Positions 9,177-18,218 of a stretch of DNA of 35,666 nt are shown here, in pieces (position 1 is the first letter of the stretch; every line of letters starts with the position of its first letter). Source of the stretch: an uncultured Bacteroidota bacterium. Lineage in GTDB: Bacteria > Bacteroidota > Bacteroidia > Chitinophagales > Chitinophagaceae. A program made the position numbers and the translations under genes. The notes beneath the pieces are model-generated. The model made no database searches and was not told the DNA's origin. It was given only the letters and a program-made list of their open reading frames with translations. The DNA lies in assembly GCA_903882965.1 (NCBI GenBank), contig CAIRZD010000320.1, positions 1 through 35,666 of the forward strand. Reading direction: 5' to 3'.

Positions 9177-11840
9177 ATGAGAAAATTATTACTGTTTTGT
9201 GGCTGTTTAGTAATGTCAGCACAATTAATGGCCCAGGTTAATATAGCCGGGAGCAAGGTGCCTGTAAAGCTTAGTGATGTAATCGCAAGCTACCAAAAGG
9301 CGCATCCGGATTATGGTAAAAGCAATGGGATATTGTCGAAGGTATTACCGGGATTGCCAAAAGAACATGATGAGGCAGATTACCAGTTTGATCGCTGGTT
9401 GTGGTATTGGAAGCAGCATACTGATGGTAATGGTTATATAGTATCTGCGGCCAAGACATGGCAGGAATGGGAAAAAGCAGAAGCCCGGAAAAAAGAACAC
9501 AGCGCAGCAAGAAACACATCAGGTAGTGCTGCGGCATGGTTATTTCAGGGGCCCGATTCTTCAGAGGCTCAGGGGCAAGGGGTAGGTCGTATTAATGTTG
9601 TGGCGTTCCATCCTGCTGATTCAAATACTTTTTGGATAGGTAGTGCCGGTGGCGGTGCCTGGAAGACTACTAATCATGGAGCCAGCTGGACCTGCATGAC
9701 CGACCAATTGCCATTACTCAGCGTGTCTGATATCGTTTTTAACCCGCTCAATCCCAATACAGTGTATCTGTGTATGGGCGACAGGGATGGCGGCGATTAT
9801 TATGGCATAGGCGTATTGAAGTCTTATGATGGTGGTGCCACGTGGCATACAACAGGTATCACCTGGACACCCTCAATGTATAATATTGCCAATTCAATGC
9901 TTATAAACCCGCTGGATACAAATTCGCTTATATTGGCAACCTCTGTAGGGTTGTACCGCTCATACAATGGCGGCGCAACGTTTAATCTGGTTAATGCCAA
10001 TAATTTTATGCAGGTGCTCTATAGTCCTAATGATACGGCCACTTTATATGGTACAACTGCAATGAACTATTATACTACGCCATACACATGCGCGCAGATA
10101 TGGCTTTCAAATGATGGCGGAACTACATGGAACCAGCAAACAAACTTAACAACTACAAACAGGATAACACTTGCAGTAACCCCTGCTGCGCCCAATATGG
10201 TATTGGCGGTTGGTTCGGCATATGATGTGTCCGGTACTAATTCAAATGGTCTTGATGGTATCTACAAATCATCTGATGCAGGCAATTCGTATACAGAAAT
10301 ATATACAGGAGGCTGCAGCGGCAATTTGCTTACATGGGATGCCGGCGGGGCAGGTTGCGGTGGCCAGGGATGGTATACACTGCCACTGGCTATCAACCCG
10401 TTGGATTCCAATACGGTATTCACCGGCGGTGTAAATACATGGGGCTCCACAGATGGTGGCTTTTCGTGGAATATTGCCAGCCAATGGTCTGGCCAGCTGC
10501 CCGGTGTGGCTACTGTGCATGCAGATAAGCACTGGATGGCATACAATCCCTTAACGCCTAATACGTTTTACGAAACCAATGATGGCGGTATCTATTCGTC
10601 ATATAATCCTACTGCAACGGGTGTATGGAATGACTATACTAACAGGATGGGTATTGAGGAGATATATAGAACTTCAGTAAGCAATGTAGCAAATTTTGCA
10701 ATATCCGGGGCGCAGGATGTAGGTACTAAAGTTACAAGGCCCGGTGGTATTTATGAAGAGGCCTGTGGTGGCGATGGTATGGCTTGCCTGCTTGACTTTG
10801 CAGACAGTACTGTTGGGTACGGATCTTCTGAATATGGGTATTTTAACATTCTTGATCCTACTCAGGCGCCACCCATCTATACTGCCGCAGATATTACATC
10901 TGGTATTGGCGAAGGCTCAGGAGGTTGGGTAACGCCTATATCAAACGAACCATCGTGTCATACTTGTATACTCATAGGTTACGCTGACGTTTTTGAAAGC
11001 CTTGACGAGGGCGCATCGTGGAATGATATTTCAGGCACGTTAACTTCAAGTAACCTGTATAGGGTTGTTACTACAGCCGCTGATCCCAATACTATTTTCG
11101 CAACAGAAGATGCCAATTCGCAGAACATTTATTATACGCATGATCATGGCACTACATGGACTACACTTACAGCTCCTTATACCGGCTCGCAATTTATCAG
11201 CGACATTAAAATAGACCCGCGTGATGCGAATCACATCTGGGTTACATTTTCAGGCTATGGTAGCCCGGAGGTAGCCCAATGGAATGCTTCAACCGGGTGG
11301 CAGGAAATATTTTCAGGATTACCTGACGTACCTGTATTATGTTTTGCAATAGACTATCTCAGCAGGGATATATATGTAGGTACAGAAATAGGTGTTTATT
11401 ACCGCGACAGCACAATGACTACCTGGCAGCCATACGCAACAGGCATGCCAAGTATACAGGTTGCTGATCTTGAAATAAACTACGCTACTAATGAAATTTG
11501 GGCAGCTACATACGGAAGAAGCCTATGGAAATCGCCAAAGAACACTACGACTATATTGCCGGTGTCTGTAGCATCTATTGCTCCGTTTGTGGCGGATGGT
11601 ATTATGATCAGCCCTAATCCAAACCATGGCAATTTTACCGTTACCGTTAAAAACATTGCAGATAAACAAGTAAACATGCAGGTGACAGACAATAACGGAA
11701 AGACTGTATGGCAGGGTAGTGGCACGCTTAAAGGAGGCAAGCTGAATGTAAATATCCCCGGGCTGGTAGCAGGTAATTACGTTTTTGAAATAGCTGCCGG
11801 CAATGCAATAGAAGGGAAGCAAAAGCTGGTGATCTACTAG
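9177..11840 (+). CDS. T9SS-secreted Asp-box beta-propeller protein (paralog 2)
   Basis: An 887-residue product with a signal peptide at the N-terminus (LMAQ). It is co-linear with the preceding gene throughout: the same leader (VKLSDVIASYQKAHPDYG), the same Asp-boxes (KTTNHGASWT, KSYDGGATWH, RSYNGGATF), the same EPSCHTCIL pair and a nearly identical sorting domain. The middle, around the blade near 10000-10130 and 10800-10900, is the most changed part. The pair arose by tandem duplication. The almost identical 3' ends (the last ~45 bases differ at only a few positions) suggest strong constraint or gene conversion. About 190 bp separate the two genes. A strong terminator follows at 11872. Confidence 0.85.
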   Translation: MRKLLLFCGCLVMSAQLMAQVNIAGSKVPVKLSDVIASYQKAHPDYGKSNGILSKVLPGLPKEHDEADYQFDRWLWYWKQHTDGNGYIVSAAKTWQEWEKAEARKKEHSAARNTSGSAAAWLFQGPDSSEAQGQGVGRINVVAFHPADSNTFWIGSAGGGAWKTTNHGASWTCMTDQLPLLSVSDIVFNPLNPNTVYLCMGDRDGGDYYGIGVLKSYDGGATWHTTGITWTPSMYNIANSMLINPLDTNSLILATSVGLYRSYNGGATFNLVNANNFMQVLYSPNDTATLYGTTAMNYYTTPYTCAQIWLSNDGGTTWNQQTNLTTTNRITLAVTPAAPNMVLAVGSAYDVSGTNSNGLDGIYKSSDAGNSYTEIYTGGCSGNLLTWDAGGAGCGGQGWYTLPLAINPLDSNTVFTGGVNTWGSTDGGFSWNIASQWSGQLPGVATVHADKHWMAYNPLTPNTFYETNDGGIYSSYNPTATGVWNDYTNRMGIEEIYRTSVSNVANFAISGAQDVGTKVTRPGGIYEEACGGDGMACLLDFADSTVGYGSSEYGYFNILDPTQAPPIYTAADITSGIGEGSGGWVTPISNEPSCHTCILIGYADVFESLDEGASWNDISGTLTSSNLYRVVTTAADPNTIFATEDANSQNIYYTHDHGTTWTTLTAPYTGSQFISDIKIDPRDANHIWVTFSGYGSPEVAQWNASTGWQEIFSGLPDVPVLCFAIDYLSRDIYVGTEIGVYYRDSTMTTWQPYATGMPSIQVADLEINYATNEIWAATYGRSLWKSPKNTTTILPVSVASIAPFVADGIMISPNPNHGNFTVTVKNIADKQVNMQVTDNNGKTVWQGSGTLKGGKLNVNIPGLVAGNYVFEIAAGNAIEGKQKLVIY

Positions 11841-11871
11841 GGTGTTCCAAAATAAAATATACTCACTTAAT

Positions 11872-11912
11872 AAAAATCCCGCTCTTAATATTTAAAAGAG
11901 CGGGATTTTTTT
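11872..11912. terminator. Strong bidirectional intrinsic terminator
   Basis: A perfect 15-bp stem (aaaaatcccgctctt at 11872-11886 with its complement at 11896-11910), a 9-base loop, and T runs on both strands. It lies between the propeller gene and the converging ArsR gene and can serve both. Confidence 0.9.
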
Positions 11913-11931
11913 ATAAAGACCAGAGATTGCT

Positions 11932-12291
11932 TCAGGATACAAGTATCTTCGAGAACTTGAATATTTCAGAAATACGCGCACGGTTTAACGAATAGTATAT
12001 AACCCTGCAATCGTGCTTTGTATATTCAACGTTCACGATTTTTGCTTTACGCAAAATAGCCAGGTGTTGCGAAGCTACAGCTTGCTGTAAATTTAATTTT
12101 ACATAAATTTCACTCACTTGCATACGCTTGTTTTCTTCCAGTAGGTCAATGATCCGTTTGCGGATTGTATGGTCCAGGGCCCTTATGGTTGCTGCCGCTT
12201 TTTGTGCAGTTGTATAATCCATTCCGGAATATTCTTTTGCCCCTGTTTTTTTTCGGATAACTGATGTGTATTGAGTTACAGACGTTTCCAT
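11932..12291 (-). CDS. ArsR-family winged-helix transcription regulator
   Basis: A 119-residue product. From about residue 35 it has the ArsR fold: ALDHTIRKRIIDLLEE (helices 1-2), MQVSEIYVKLNLQQAVASQHLAILRKAKIVNV (helix-turn-helix) and RVIYYSLN (wing). QQAVASQHL is the recognition helix. No conserved metal-binding pair (such as CxC in helix 3) is visible, so metal sensing is not indicated. A second in-frame ATG at 12222 would give a 96-residue protein closer to family length, so the start is uncertain. The target is unknown. The next gene upstream on the same strand is 256 bp away. Confidence 0.8.
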   Translation of the reverse strand: METSVTQYTSVIRKKTGAKEYSGMDYTTAQKAAATIRALDHTIRKRIIDLLEENKRMQVSEIYVKLNLQQAVASQHLAILRKAKIVNVEYTKHDCRVIYYSLNRARISEIFKFSKILVS

Positions 12292-12547
12292 TACTTAAAA
12301 GGTTTTATGTTGATCAAGTAAATAATATGCTCCTTTGTGTTGCCGCTCTAATACTCACTTTGCACAGCCACTGCAGGAGCAGATACTATATATCCCGGCA
12401 CTACAGGCCATAAATATGTTAAGGCTTGTAGTAGCGGATGCAGATGCTTTAATGAGATCGATCGAGGATGATCCTTAACTAATATTATTTTGCCAACTCC
12501 ATCTTAATGCAGTAAAAGGATGGTTGAATTGCCGGCAATAAACAGTA

Positions 12548-13069
12548 TTAGCAGGTAGTTACAGATTCGGGAGGCGGAGAAGTTATACTTGTGTAACCAT
12601 CAAGGTAGTAAAAACAGAAGCGATGCGGAATATCTTTAATCGGGTATAAAGATGCCATACCGGATTCCCGGTACGGGTTGGGTAGTATTTTACAATCATT
12701 AAAACCATTGCTGTGTATTTTCGAGATATGCTGTCCCTGCAAGTTGTTGTCTGATACTTCGAAGATCGATGTGATATTTTTCACCCATCCTTCTTCATCC
12801 TTATCATGATATACAGTTACATATACACGATCTCCATCAATATGGTACTTGCTTATGTCATATAAAGCGCCGTCTACCCATATTTCATTTTTATCAGCGC
12901 GCTGTGAAAATATTTTAAGCGAAAGGGTTATAACCCCAAGATTTTTATTTTCTGATATTGATCGTTGTGACTCTGATTTGAAACTGACCTGTGCCAGGTC
13001 AAATAATATATAATAAACACCCTGCACACTCAGTAAGAGTATTAACGCAATAATGCCAGTATGTAGCAC
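12548..13069 (-). CDS. Membrane-anchored protein of unknown function
   Basis: A 173-residue product if it starts at the GTG at 13069. One N-terminal hydrophobic segment (IIALILLLSVQGVYYILF) serves as a signal anchor. The rest (for example DGALYDISKYHIDGDRVYVTVYHDKDE) looks like a small periplasmic beta domain of a kind often seen in Bacteroidota beside other unknown genes. The C-terminus is proline-rich. Eight further codons upstream (KLNILKKK, ending at a tag) would make a typical basic signal start, so the real start may lie there. It follows the response regulator gene by 52 bp on the same strand and could be cotranscribed. Confidence 0.6.
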   Translation of the reverse strand: MLHTGIIALILLLSVQGVYYILFDLAQVSFKSESQRSISENKNLGVITLSLKIFSQRADKNEIWVDGALYDISKYHIDGDRVYVTVYHDKDEEGWVKNITSIFEVSDNNLQGQHISKIHSNGFNDCKILPNPYRESGMASLYPIKDIPHRFCFYYLDGYTSITSPPPESVTTC

Positions 13070-13121
13070 TTTCTTTTTCAGGATGTTAAGTTTCTATACT
13101 AACTGCCAGATAAATGACCGC

Positions 13122-13529
13122 TTACCTGTTTTGCGAATAAGTAATAAGCCTTATGGTTTCTTTTGTAAGTGGTTTTATAAGATAATGCACCACATTTTTA
13201 TTCGCTTTCGCCTTTTCAATATCTCTCTTATCAACAGAAGAAGAAAGGATATAGATTTTAAGCCGGTTTTTGATGGAAGTATCCAGCTCGTCAAAGCGGT
13301 CAAGAAATTCCCAGCCATTCATCACCGGCATATTAATATCCAGGAAAAGCACTGCATTTTCGTTATTATCCGTTTTGGAATATTCTGTTACGATGTGTGC
13401 AAAACCTTCTACAGGGCTAAGGAATGTTTTAATGTTAGCTTCTTTGTCTATTTTTTCAAGGGTAACAGTACAGATCTTGTTATTGAATTCATCATCGTCA
13501 ATCACAATAAAACGCGTAGAAACATTCAT
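13122..13529 (-). CDS. Single-domain response regulator (CheY-like receiver)
   Basis: 135 residues, essentially one receiver domain. The acidic pocket is DDD at 11-13, the phospho-acceptor is D64 in LFLDINMP, the switch serines are at 96-98 (ILSSSVD) and the conserved lysine is K119 in IKPLT. It has no output domain, so it acts by protein contact, as in phosphorelays. This subgroup, with a NNENAVLFLDINMPVMNG-type block, is common in Bacteroidota. No partner kinase gene is adjacent. The nearest related gene is the PAS protein at 25579, and no link can be shown. Confidence 0.9.
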   Translation of the reverse strand: MNVSTRFIVIDDDEFNNKICTVTLEKIDKEANIKTFLSPVEGFAHIVTEYSKTDNNENAVLFLDINMPVMNGWEFLDRFDELDTSIKNRLKIYILSSSVDKRDIEKAKANKNVVHYLIKPLTKETIRLITYSQNR

Positions 13530-13768
13530 AAGGTAGTTGTTAGCAGATTAAAAGTAAAATGAAAAATACACCAAGTATTCCGAATTTCAATTTTATAGTT
13601 TCAATATTTAATTTCAATATTTTCAGGCAATTTTCATAGGTGGTATCTGCCTGTGTTTTACAATTCAAAGTTACAAACAGTTTGCCAACAAATAATAATT
13701 ATTTTACTTTTCTTTGATTTCTATATCAGCCAATTCCGCTGCTTATCCATTTTGCGCAGCAGAAAGGT

Positions 13769-13776
13769 TATTTTTG
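13769..13776 (+). promoter_or_regulatory. -7 box upstream of argS
   Basis: TATTTTTG matches TAnnTTTG exactly, 16 bases before the argS ATG. A TTTTG at 13750-13754 is only 14 bases upstream, short for a -33 element. Confidence 0.4.
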
Positions 13777-13792
13777 CTGCAAAATATAGCAA

Positions 13793-15592
13793 ATGACCCT
13801 TGCCAGCCAGATAAAACGTGCCGCCCAGGATGCCTTAAAGCATCTTTACCCGGATATGTCTATTGATATTTCTATGATTTCAGTGAGCCAGACAAAACCT
13901 GAGTTTACCGGTGATTATACTATTGTTTTATTCCCATTCATTAAGTTGCTGAGACAAAAGCCCGATGCCATTGGTAAACAATTAGGTGATTTTCTTTTAG
14001 AAAAAACAGAGCTGTTTTCTTCTTATGATATTGTGAGCGGCTTTCTTAATATGAGCATAAAGGATGCTTACTGGGTGTCATTTTTACTGAATCATTTTAC
14101 GGATACCCGTTACGGGGAAAAACCCAAAACAGACCGCCGGGTAATGATAGAATATTCATCGCCCAACACTAATAAACCACTGCATTTTGGTCATCTGCGA
14201 AACAACTTTCTTGGTTCGTCAATTGCAGAAGTATTAAAAGCAACCGGCAACCAGGTGGTGAAAGCAAATCTTATCAACGACCGGGGTATACATATCTGTA
14301 AGTCAATGATAGCCTGGATGAAGTATGCGAATGGGGCCACTCCTGAAAAAACAGGTATAAAGGGCGATCACCTTGTGGGCGACTACTATGTGAAATTCAA
14401 TGATGTTTATAAACAGGAGATCGCATTACTGATAGATAGCGGTATGGACGAGAAAACTGCCGAGAAGGAGGCCCCAATAATGAAGGATGCGCAAGACCTG
14501 CTCCGCCAATGGGAGGCTGGGGATAAGGAGGTGCGTCAGCTATGGCAAATGATGAATGGCTGGGTGTATAAGGGATTTGATGAAAGTTATAAACGCCTCG
14601 GGATCTCTTTTGATAAGATGTATTATGAAAGTGATACCTACCTGCTGGGCAAGAAAATAGTGGAAGATGGCTTGCGCAAGGGTGTACTGTTTAAAAAAGA
14701 TGACGGCTCCGTATGGGTAGACCTTAAGGAAGACGGTCTTGACGAAAAGCTACTGCTGCGCGGCGATGGCACTTCTGTATATATGACACAAGATCTCGGC
14801 ACTGCAAAGTTGAAGTATGACGAATACAAACTCGATCAATCGGTATATGTGATTGCTGATGAGCAGAACTACCACATACAGGTATTGAAGCTCATCATGA
14901 AAAAACTGGGCGAGCCTTGTGCCGATGGTATCTATCATCTTTCATATGGCATGGTGGAACTGCCTACCGGCAAAATGAAAAGCCGTGAAGGCACAGTAGT
15001 AGATGCTGATGATATGGTAGCCGAAATGATTAACCTATCGAGGGAGCAAACCGAGCAGAGCGGAAAGACAGAAGGCTTTTCGCAAGAGGAGCTGACAAAA
15101 CTTTATGAAACAATAGGGTTGGGCGCGCTTAAGTTCTACCTGCTGCGGGTAGACCCTAAGAAGAAAATGATCTTCGACCCTAAAGAATCCATAGACCTGC
15201 ACGGCTATACCGCTACCTTCATCCAGTATGCGCATGCCCGTATATGCTCTATACTGAGAAAAGAAAATGTATCAGGGCATCCTGATTGCACAAAGTTTCA
15301 GTCCTTTATTCAAGCCACTGAATTATTCCCGCTGGAAAAAAAGATCATTCTTGCACTGGAAGAATATCCGCTGATACTTTCAGATGCTGCTGATGAGTTT
15401 AACCCGTCATCAATATGCAACTACTCTTTCCAGCTGGCACAAATGTTCAATACTTTTTATGATGCACACAGTATCTCAAAAGCAGAGAGCGAAGAGAAAA
15501 AACAACTGCGGCTCATGATCATAATTATGACCGCATCTGTATTGCGCCACGCCATGAACCTTATGGGGATTAGGTTGCCTGAGAAGATGTAA
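13793..15592 (+). CDS. argS: Arginyl-tRNA synthetase
   Basis: 599 residues, the usual length. This class I enzyme charges tRNA-Arg with arginine in the cytoplasm. Seen: an N-terminal additional domain (1-110), the HIGH motif as HFGH at 131-134 within [17 protein letters not shown], the KMSKS-like loop GKMKSREG near residue 393, and a C-terminal anticodon-binding helix bundle ending [14 protein letters not shown] (DALR-type). [10 protein letters not shown] and the late GKMKSREG are diagnostic. The start follows a -7 box by 16 bases. It is intact, and the flanking genes are unrelated. Confidence 0.98.
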   Translation: MTLASQIKRAAQDALKHLYPDMSIDISMISVSQTKPEFTGDYTIVLFPFIKLLRQKPDAIGKQLGDFLLEKTELFSSYDIVSGFLNMSIKDAYWVSFLLNHFTDTRYGEKPKTDRRVMIEYSSPNTNKPLHFGHLRNNFLGSSIAEVLKATGNQVVKANLINDRGIHICKSMIAWMKYANGATPEKTGIKGDHLVGDYYVKFNDVYKQEIALLIDSGMDEKTAEKEAPIMKDAQDLLRQWEAGDKEVRQLWQMMNGWVYKGFDESYKRLGISFDKMYYESDTYLLGKKIVEDGLRKGVLFKKDDGSVWVDLKEDGLDEKLLLRGDGTSVYMTQDLGTAKLKYDEYKLDQSVYVIADEQNYHIQVLKLIMKKLGEPCADGIYHLSYGMVELPTGKMKSREGTVVDADDMVAEMINLSREQTEQSGKTEGFSQEELTKLYETIGLGALKFYLLRVDPKKKMIFDPKESIDLHGYTATFIQYAHARICSILRKENVSGHPDCTKFQSFIQATELFPLEKKIILALEEYPLILSDAADEFNPSSICNYSFQLAQMFNTFYDAHSISKAESEEKKQLRLMIIIMTASVLRHAMNLMGIRLPEKM

Positions 15593-15614
15593 GCTGTGAT
15601 GAGTTTGGATTGAA

Positions 15615-15622
15615 TAATTTTG
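15615..15622 (+). promoter_or_regulatory. -7 box supporting the Uma2-gene start
   Basis: TAATTTTG is an exact TAnnTTTG match ending 11 bases before the ATG at 15634. It lies downstream of the alternative start at 15610, which argues for 15634. No -33 element was found at the right distance. Confidence 0.35.
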
Positions 15623-15633
15623 TAATTTTAATT

Positions 15634-16221
15634 ATGGAAGTCAATGAGCCTGCAGTTGCATACGCCAAACGTCATTATTCTATCGAAGAATATCTCGAAA
15701 TGGAAAATGCTGCCACAGAAAAACATGAATATTATCAGGGTGAAATATTCGCAATGTCCGGGGCAAAGCTGGAACATAATATTGTTACATCAAATTTGCA
15801 TGGTGCTTTAACGCAGAAATTAAAAGGGAAGTCTTGCAGGCCTTTTGGCAGCGACTTGAGGATACACATCGAAAAGAATACACTCTTTACTTACCCAGAC
15901 TTGAGCATTATTTGCGGTAAGCCGAAAAGCCTGAACGATGATAAAATGAATTTTCTAAATCCAACTGTGATAATAGAAGTGGCTCTACTTACTACAAGGG
16001 AGCGTAAAGCACGATTCAAGTCATACCGGGATATTCCCACTTTGAAAGAATACATTATGGTAGATACTACTTCAATAAGCATTGAAGATTGGTTTATCAA
16101 TTCCGGCGGCAACTGGGAGCTTAAAGAATATAATAATATTGATCAAAGCCTTGAATTATCTTCTATCCAGGTTTCTGTTGAATTAAGGGAGATCTATGAG
16201 GCTACGGAAGTGGCAAGATAG
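15634..16221 (+). CDS. Uma2-family PD-(D/E)XK protein
   Basis: A 195-residue product starting [16 protein letters not shown]. The Uma2 (DUF820) pattern is clear: [46 protein letters not shown], an EV strand, and [14 protein letters not shown]. This family has a PD-(D/E)XK nuclease-like fold. Its cellular role is not settled. D in YPD and E in IIEV are present. The usual EVLS-ST-x-YDRG stretch is replaced here by [10 protein letters not shown], two residues shorter, so one catalytic-loop feature is altered and activity may be lost. It converges on the Abi gene with 28 bp between them. Confidence 0.85.
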   Translation: MEVNEPAVAYAKRHYSIEEYLEMENAATEKHEYYQGEIFAMSGAKLEHNIVTSNLHGALTQKLKGKSCRPFGSDLRIHIEKNTLFTYPDLSIICGKPKSLNDDKMNFLNPTVIIEVALLTTRERKARFKSYRDIPTLKEYIMVDTTSISIEDWFINSGGNWELKEYNNIDQSLELSSIQVSVELREIYEATEVAR

Positions 16222-16249
16222 AATGGCGACCTTTTTGTAAAGTGTAAGA

Positions 16250-16930
16250 TTATATTTTATCAATAGAATCAGATTCTTTTATCACGCCATCTATTGCGAT
16301 AAATAGTTGTTCTACATTAATATTCATCCAGTATAGTAAATCAATGATCTCTTTATAATGTGTTCGGATATAAGTTGTACTGATTGTGTTCCCAGGACCA
16401 AAACATATTGGTTCATGATGTGCAACCCTGTTTCTTAAATCATTTATTCTATTCAATTTGGTAAATACAATACTTTGATTAGTATGTGGCGGTTTATTTG
16501 GAAATATTTTTAGCAATGTATTTCCGCCGGCCATATATTGGTTGCCTTTAAATAAGTATTTCCAAAACCCCAGGCTTAAGGATGCCAATAGTCGGTCATG
16601 GGTATAGTGTATCCCTAAATCAGTATATGACTGGTTAATTTTGATGCTTGAGTTATGGCAGCCGGGATTTGTAAGAAAGCCACCAGGCAATGTAGCGCCC
16701 AATAACCATTCATGAGCTCCAGATATCGCTGGGAATTGTGCTTTATAATGAACATCAATTTTATTTCGCAAAACAACTTCAAACATTCCTAATACTGCGA
16801 GTACTGCGCCTGATAAACGAATATTTGCCCTGTATAATTTGAAAATCCTTTTGTTATTATTGGCACATGCAGCCTTATATTTCGCTAACCTTGCAGGAGA
16901 AATTAATTGCTCAAATTCATTATACTTCAT
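16250..16930 (-). CDS. Abi-family (Abi_2/AbiF-like) HEPN protein
   Basis: A 226-residue product. The C-terminal half has LNRINDLRNRVAHHEPI, in which RNRVAH (166-171) is the RNxxxH motif of HEPN ribonucleases. The N-terminal half (EFEQLISPARLAKY, LYRANIRLSGAVL, LGMFEVVLRNKID) fits the Abi-like family. Family members give abortive-infection or toxin-type defence against phage, probably by cutting RNA. That role here is inference from the motif. It is transcribed divergently from the PD-(D/E)XK gene at 17199 and converges on the Uma2 gene. No antitoxin-like partner of its own is visible. Confidence 0.8.
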   Translation of the reverse strand: MKYNEFEQLISPARLAKYKAACANNNKRIFKLYRANIRLSGAVLAVLGMFEVVLRNKIDVHYKAQFPAISGAHEWLLGATLPGGFLTNPGCHNSSIKINQSYTDLGIHYTHDRLLASLSLGFWKYLFKGNQYMAGGNTLLKIFPNKPPHTNQSIVFTKLNRINDLRNRVAHHEPICFGPGNTISTTYIRTHYKEIIDLLYWMNINVEQLFIAIDGVIKESDSIDKI

Positions 16931-17014
16931 TTAATTATATTTATTGTTATTTGTAGTTGCATTATATCAATTTTTCATTGTTTTTATTTTTTATCTTAAC
17001 TTTACATTGTTATT

Positions 17015-17056
17015 CCCGGTAGCCGCTGCTTGCATGCGACCGGGTTTTGTTTTTTT
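17015..17056 (+). terminator. Orphan plus-strand intrinsic terminator
   Basis: cccggt (17015-17020) pairs with accggg (17039-17044), with partial inner GC pairing, followed by ttttgttttttt. It points rightward, but no plus-strand gene ends upstream of it, since the neighbour on that side is the minus-strand Abi gene. It could end a small RNA, or be the scar of a lost gene. Confidence 0.55.
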
Positions 17057-17144
17057 ATACATTCTTTAATTTCTCTTTACAATAACGTTTTACTTCCGAA
17101 AGATAGTATTTTTTAAATATTGGCATTACACTTATAATAATTGT

Positions 17145-17174
17145 GTTGTATGGTTGAAAACAATTTTATCTTTG
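17145..17174 (+). promoter_or_regulatory. Promoter of the PD-(D/E)XK gene
   Basis: GTTG at 17145-17148, an 18-base spacer and an exact -7 box TATCTTTG at 17167-17174. The ATG at 17199 lies 24 bases downstream. The alternative TTG start at 17154 would lie upstream of the transcription start, so it is rejected. Confidence 0.6.
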
Positions 17175-17198
17175 AAAAATATAACGCACTTACTTATT

Positions 17199-18155
17199 AT
17201 GTTTCAAATATTCTCATTAAACAATAAGAAATTTCTTAAATCGGTTGGGAAATCAGAGTCAGAATTAAATCACTTCTTATCAGATAATTGGAAAAACTTC
17301 TTCCCTCAATTTATATTTATAAAAAGAGAGTTTTCTCTTGATGGGAATGTTAGAAGTAAAGGGACCTCAGGAAGAATCGATATTTTGGCTTTTAATTCAA
17401 TAAGTAAAAAATTTGTAGTTATAGAACTGAAAAGAGATTTAGATAAGAACATCAGAAATCAGGCAAGCGATTATAAGGATTTTATTGAAGACAATTTTGC
17501 AGATGTTTATTTATTGGCGACACAAACCCATAATGCGGAACTCCCAAAGCATAAAGAAATAGCCAAGGACAGTATTGAATTAATACTTGTTGCTAAAGAA
17601 TTCAATGATGCCGATATAGTAAAAGCCAAAAATAGTAAGGGTGAAATTACATTGATAAAGTACGAATGGTTTGAAGATGAATTCCTGCTCATTCATCATT
17701 TAAATAATGAGCCGCAAGAAATAGTTGAAAAAGGGAACAGCAATAAGAATGTAAAAATAAGACCCATAATTACAACTCGACCACAACCTTCAAGACAAAC
17801 TACATCGAAGAACTATGACAAATTTGAGTTCAATGGTAAAGTATATGGCAAAGGGCCTTTGGTATGGGCGCTCGTAAGTCATATAGTTGGCAAAGACACA
17901 AGTATGACTTACGAGAAATTGAAAAAACTATTTCCCGACAATTTGATCTCTTCTCGCCTTGGTGTTTTTCAGGACGTTGATAAAGCGCGCGAAATATCAG
18001 GGCTTAAACATGACCGTTATTTCTTCAAAGAAGAGCATGTAATATCGCTCAACGATAAGAAGATTGTTGTATGCAACCAACTTACACCGGCATTAATCAC
18101 TAGGATAATTGCACGGGGAAAAGAGCTCGGTTATACTATTTCGCCAGTAAAATAG
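17199..18155 (+). CDS. PD-(D/E)XK nuclease-like protein with an extra C-terminal domain
   Basis: 318 residues from MFQIFSLNNKKF, with the start set by the promoter at 17145. Residues 20-130 carry a PD-(D/E)XK core: E22 in helix 1, D61 in GRIDILAF, E76 and K78 in VVIELKRD, and Q88 in RNQASDY. This is like the NucS/DUF91-type endonuclease fold. A flexible linker rich in N, T and P (about 185-205) leads to a second domain (about 210-318, VYGKGPLVWALVSHIVG to VVCNQLTPALITRIIARGKELGYTI) that I cannot name. A DNA-acting, restriction- or repair-type nuclease is likely, with the substrate unknown. The gene is noticeably more A+T-rich than argS or the efflux genes, which together with the Abi neighbour suggests horizontal acquisition. 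Confidence 0.75.
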   Translation: MFQIFSLNNKKFLKSVGKSESELNHFLSDNWKNFFPQFIFIKREFSLDGNVRSKGTSGRIDILAFNSISKKFVVIELKRDLDKNIRNQASDYKDFIEDNFADVYLLATQTHNAELPKHKEIAKDSIELILVAKEFNDADIVKAKNSKGEITLIKYEWFEDEFLLIHHLNNEPQEIVEKGNSNKNVKIRPIITTRPQPSRQTTSKNYDKFEFNGKVYGKGPLVWALVSHIVGKDTSMTYEKLKKLFPDNLISSRLGVFQDVDKAREISGLKHDRYFFKEEHVISLNDKKIVVCNQLTPALITRIIARGKELGYTISPVK

Positions 18156-18184
18156 TTGCTTTCAAATTATCAATATTCTGTGTC

Positions 18185-18214
18185 TTGGAATTTGGAATTT
18201 TCGATTTGGAATTT
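18185..18214. repeat. Three copies of ttggaattt
   Basis: The nonamer occurs at 18185-18193, 18192-18200 and 18206-18214, in the 63-bp gap between two converging genes. No clear terminator is present here. Confidence 0.5.
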
Positions 18215-18218
18215 CTCA

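Noticed and set aside
6286-11840. Assigning the propeller proteins as sialidases or GH74 xyloglucanases
   Set aside because: Asp-boxes show the fold but not the activity. No catalytic residues of either enzyme family could be placed.
12292-12547. A gene or RNA between the ArsR and membrane protein genes
   Set aside because: Only a 20-codon open stretch (from 12415) is present, with no recognisable motif or clear hairpin, so nothing could be supported.
13053-13562. Plus-strand frame of 169 codons over the response regulator
   Set aside because: The receiver domain on the other strand is complete, with all its active-site residues. This frame is its shadow.
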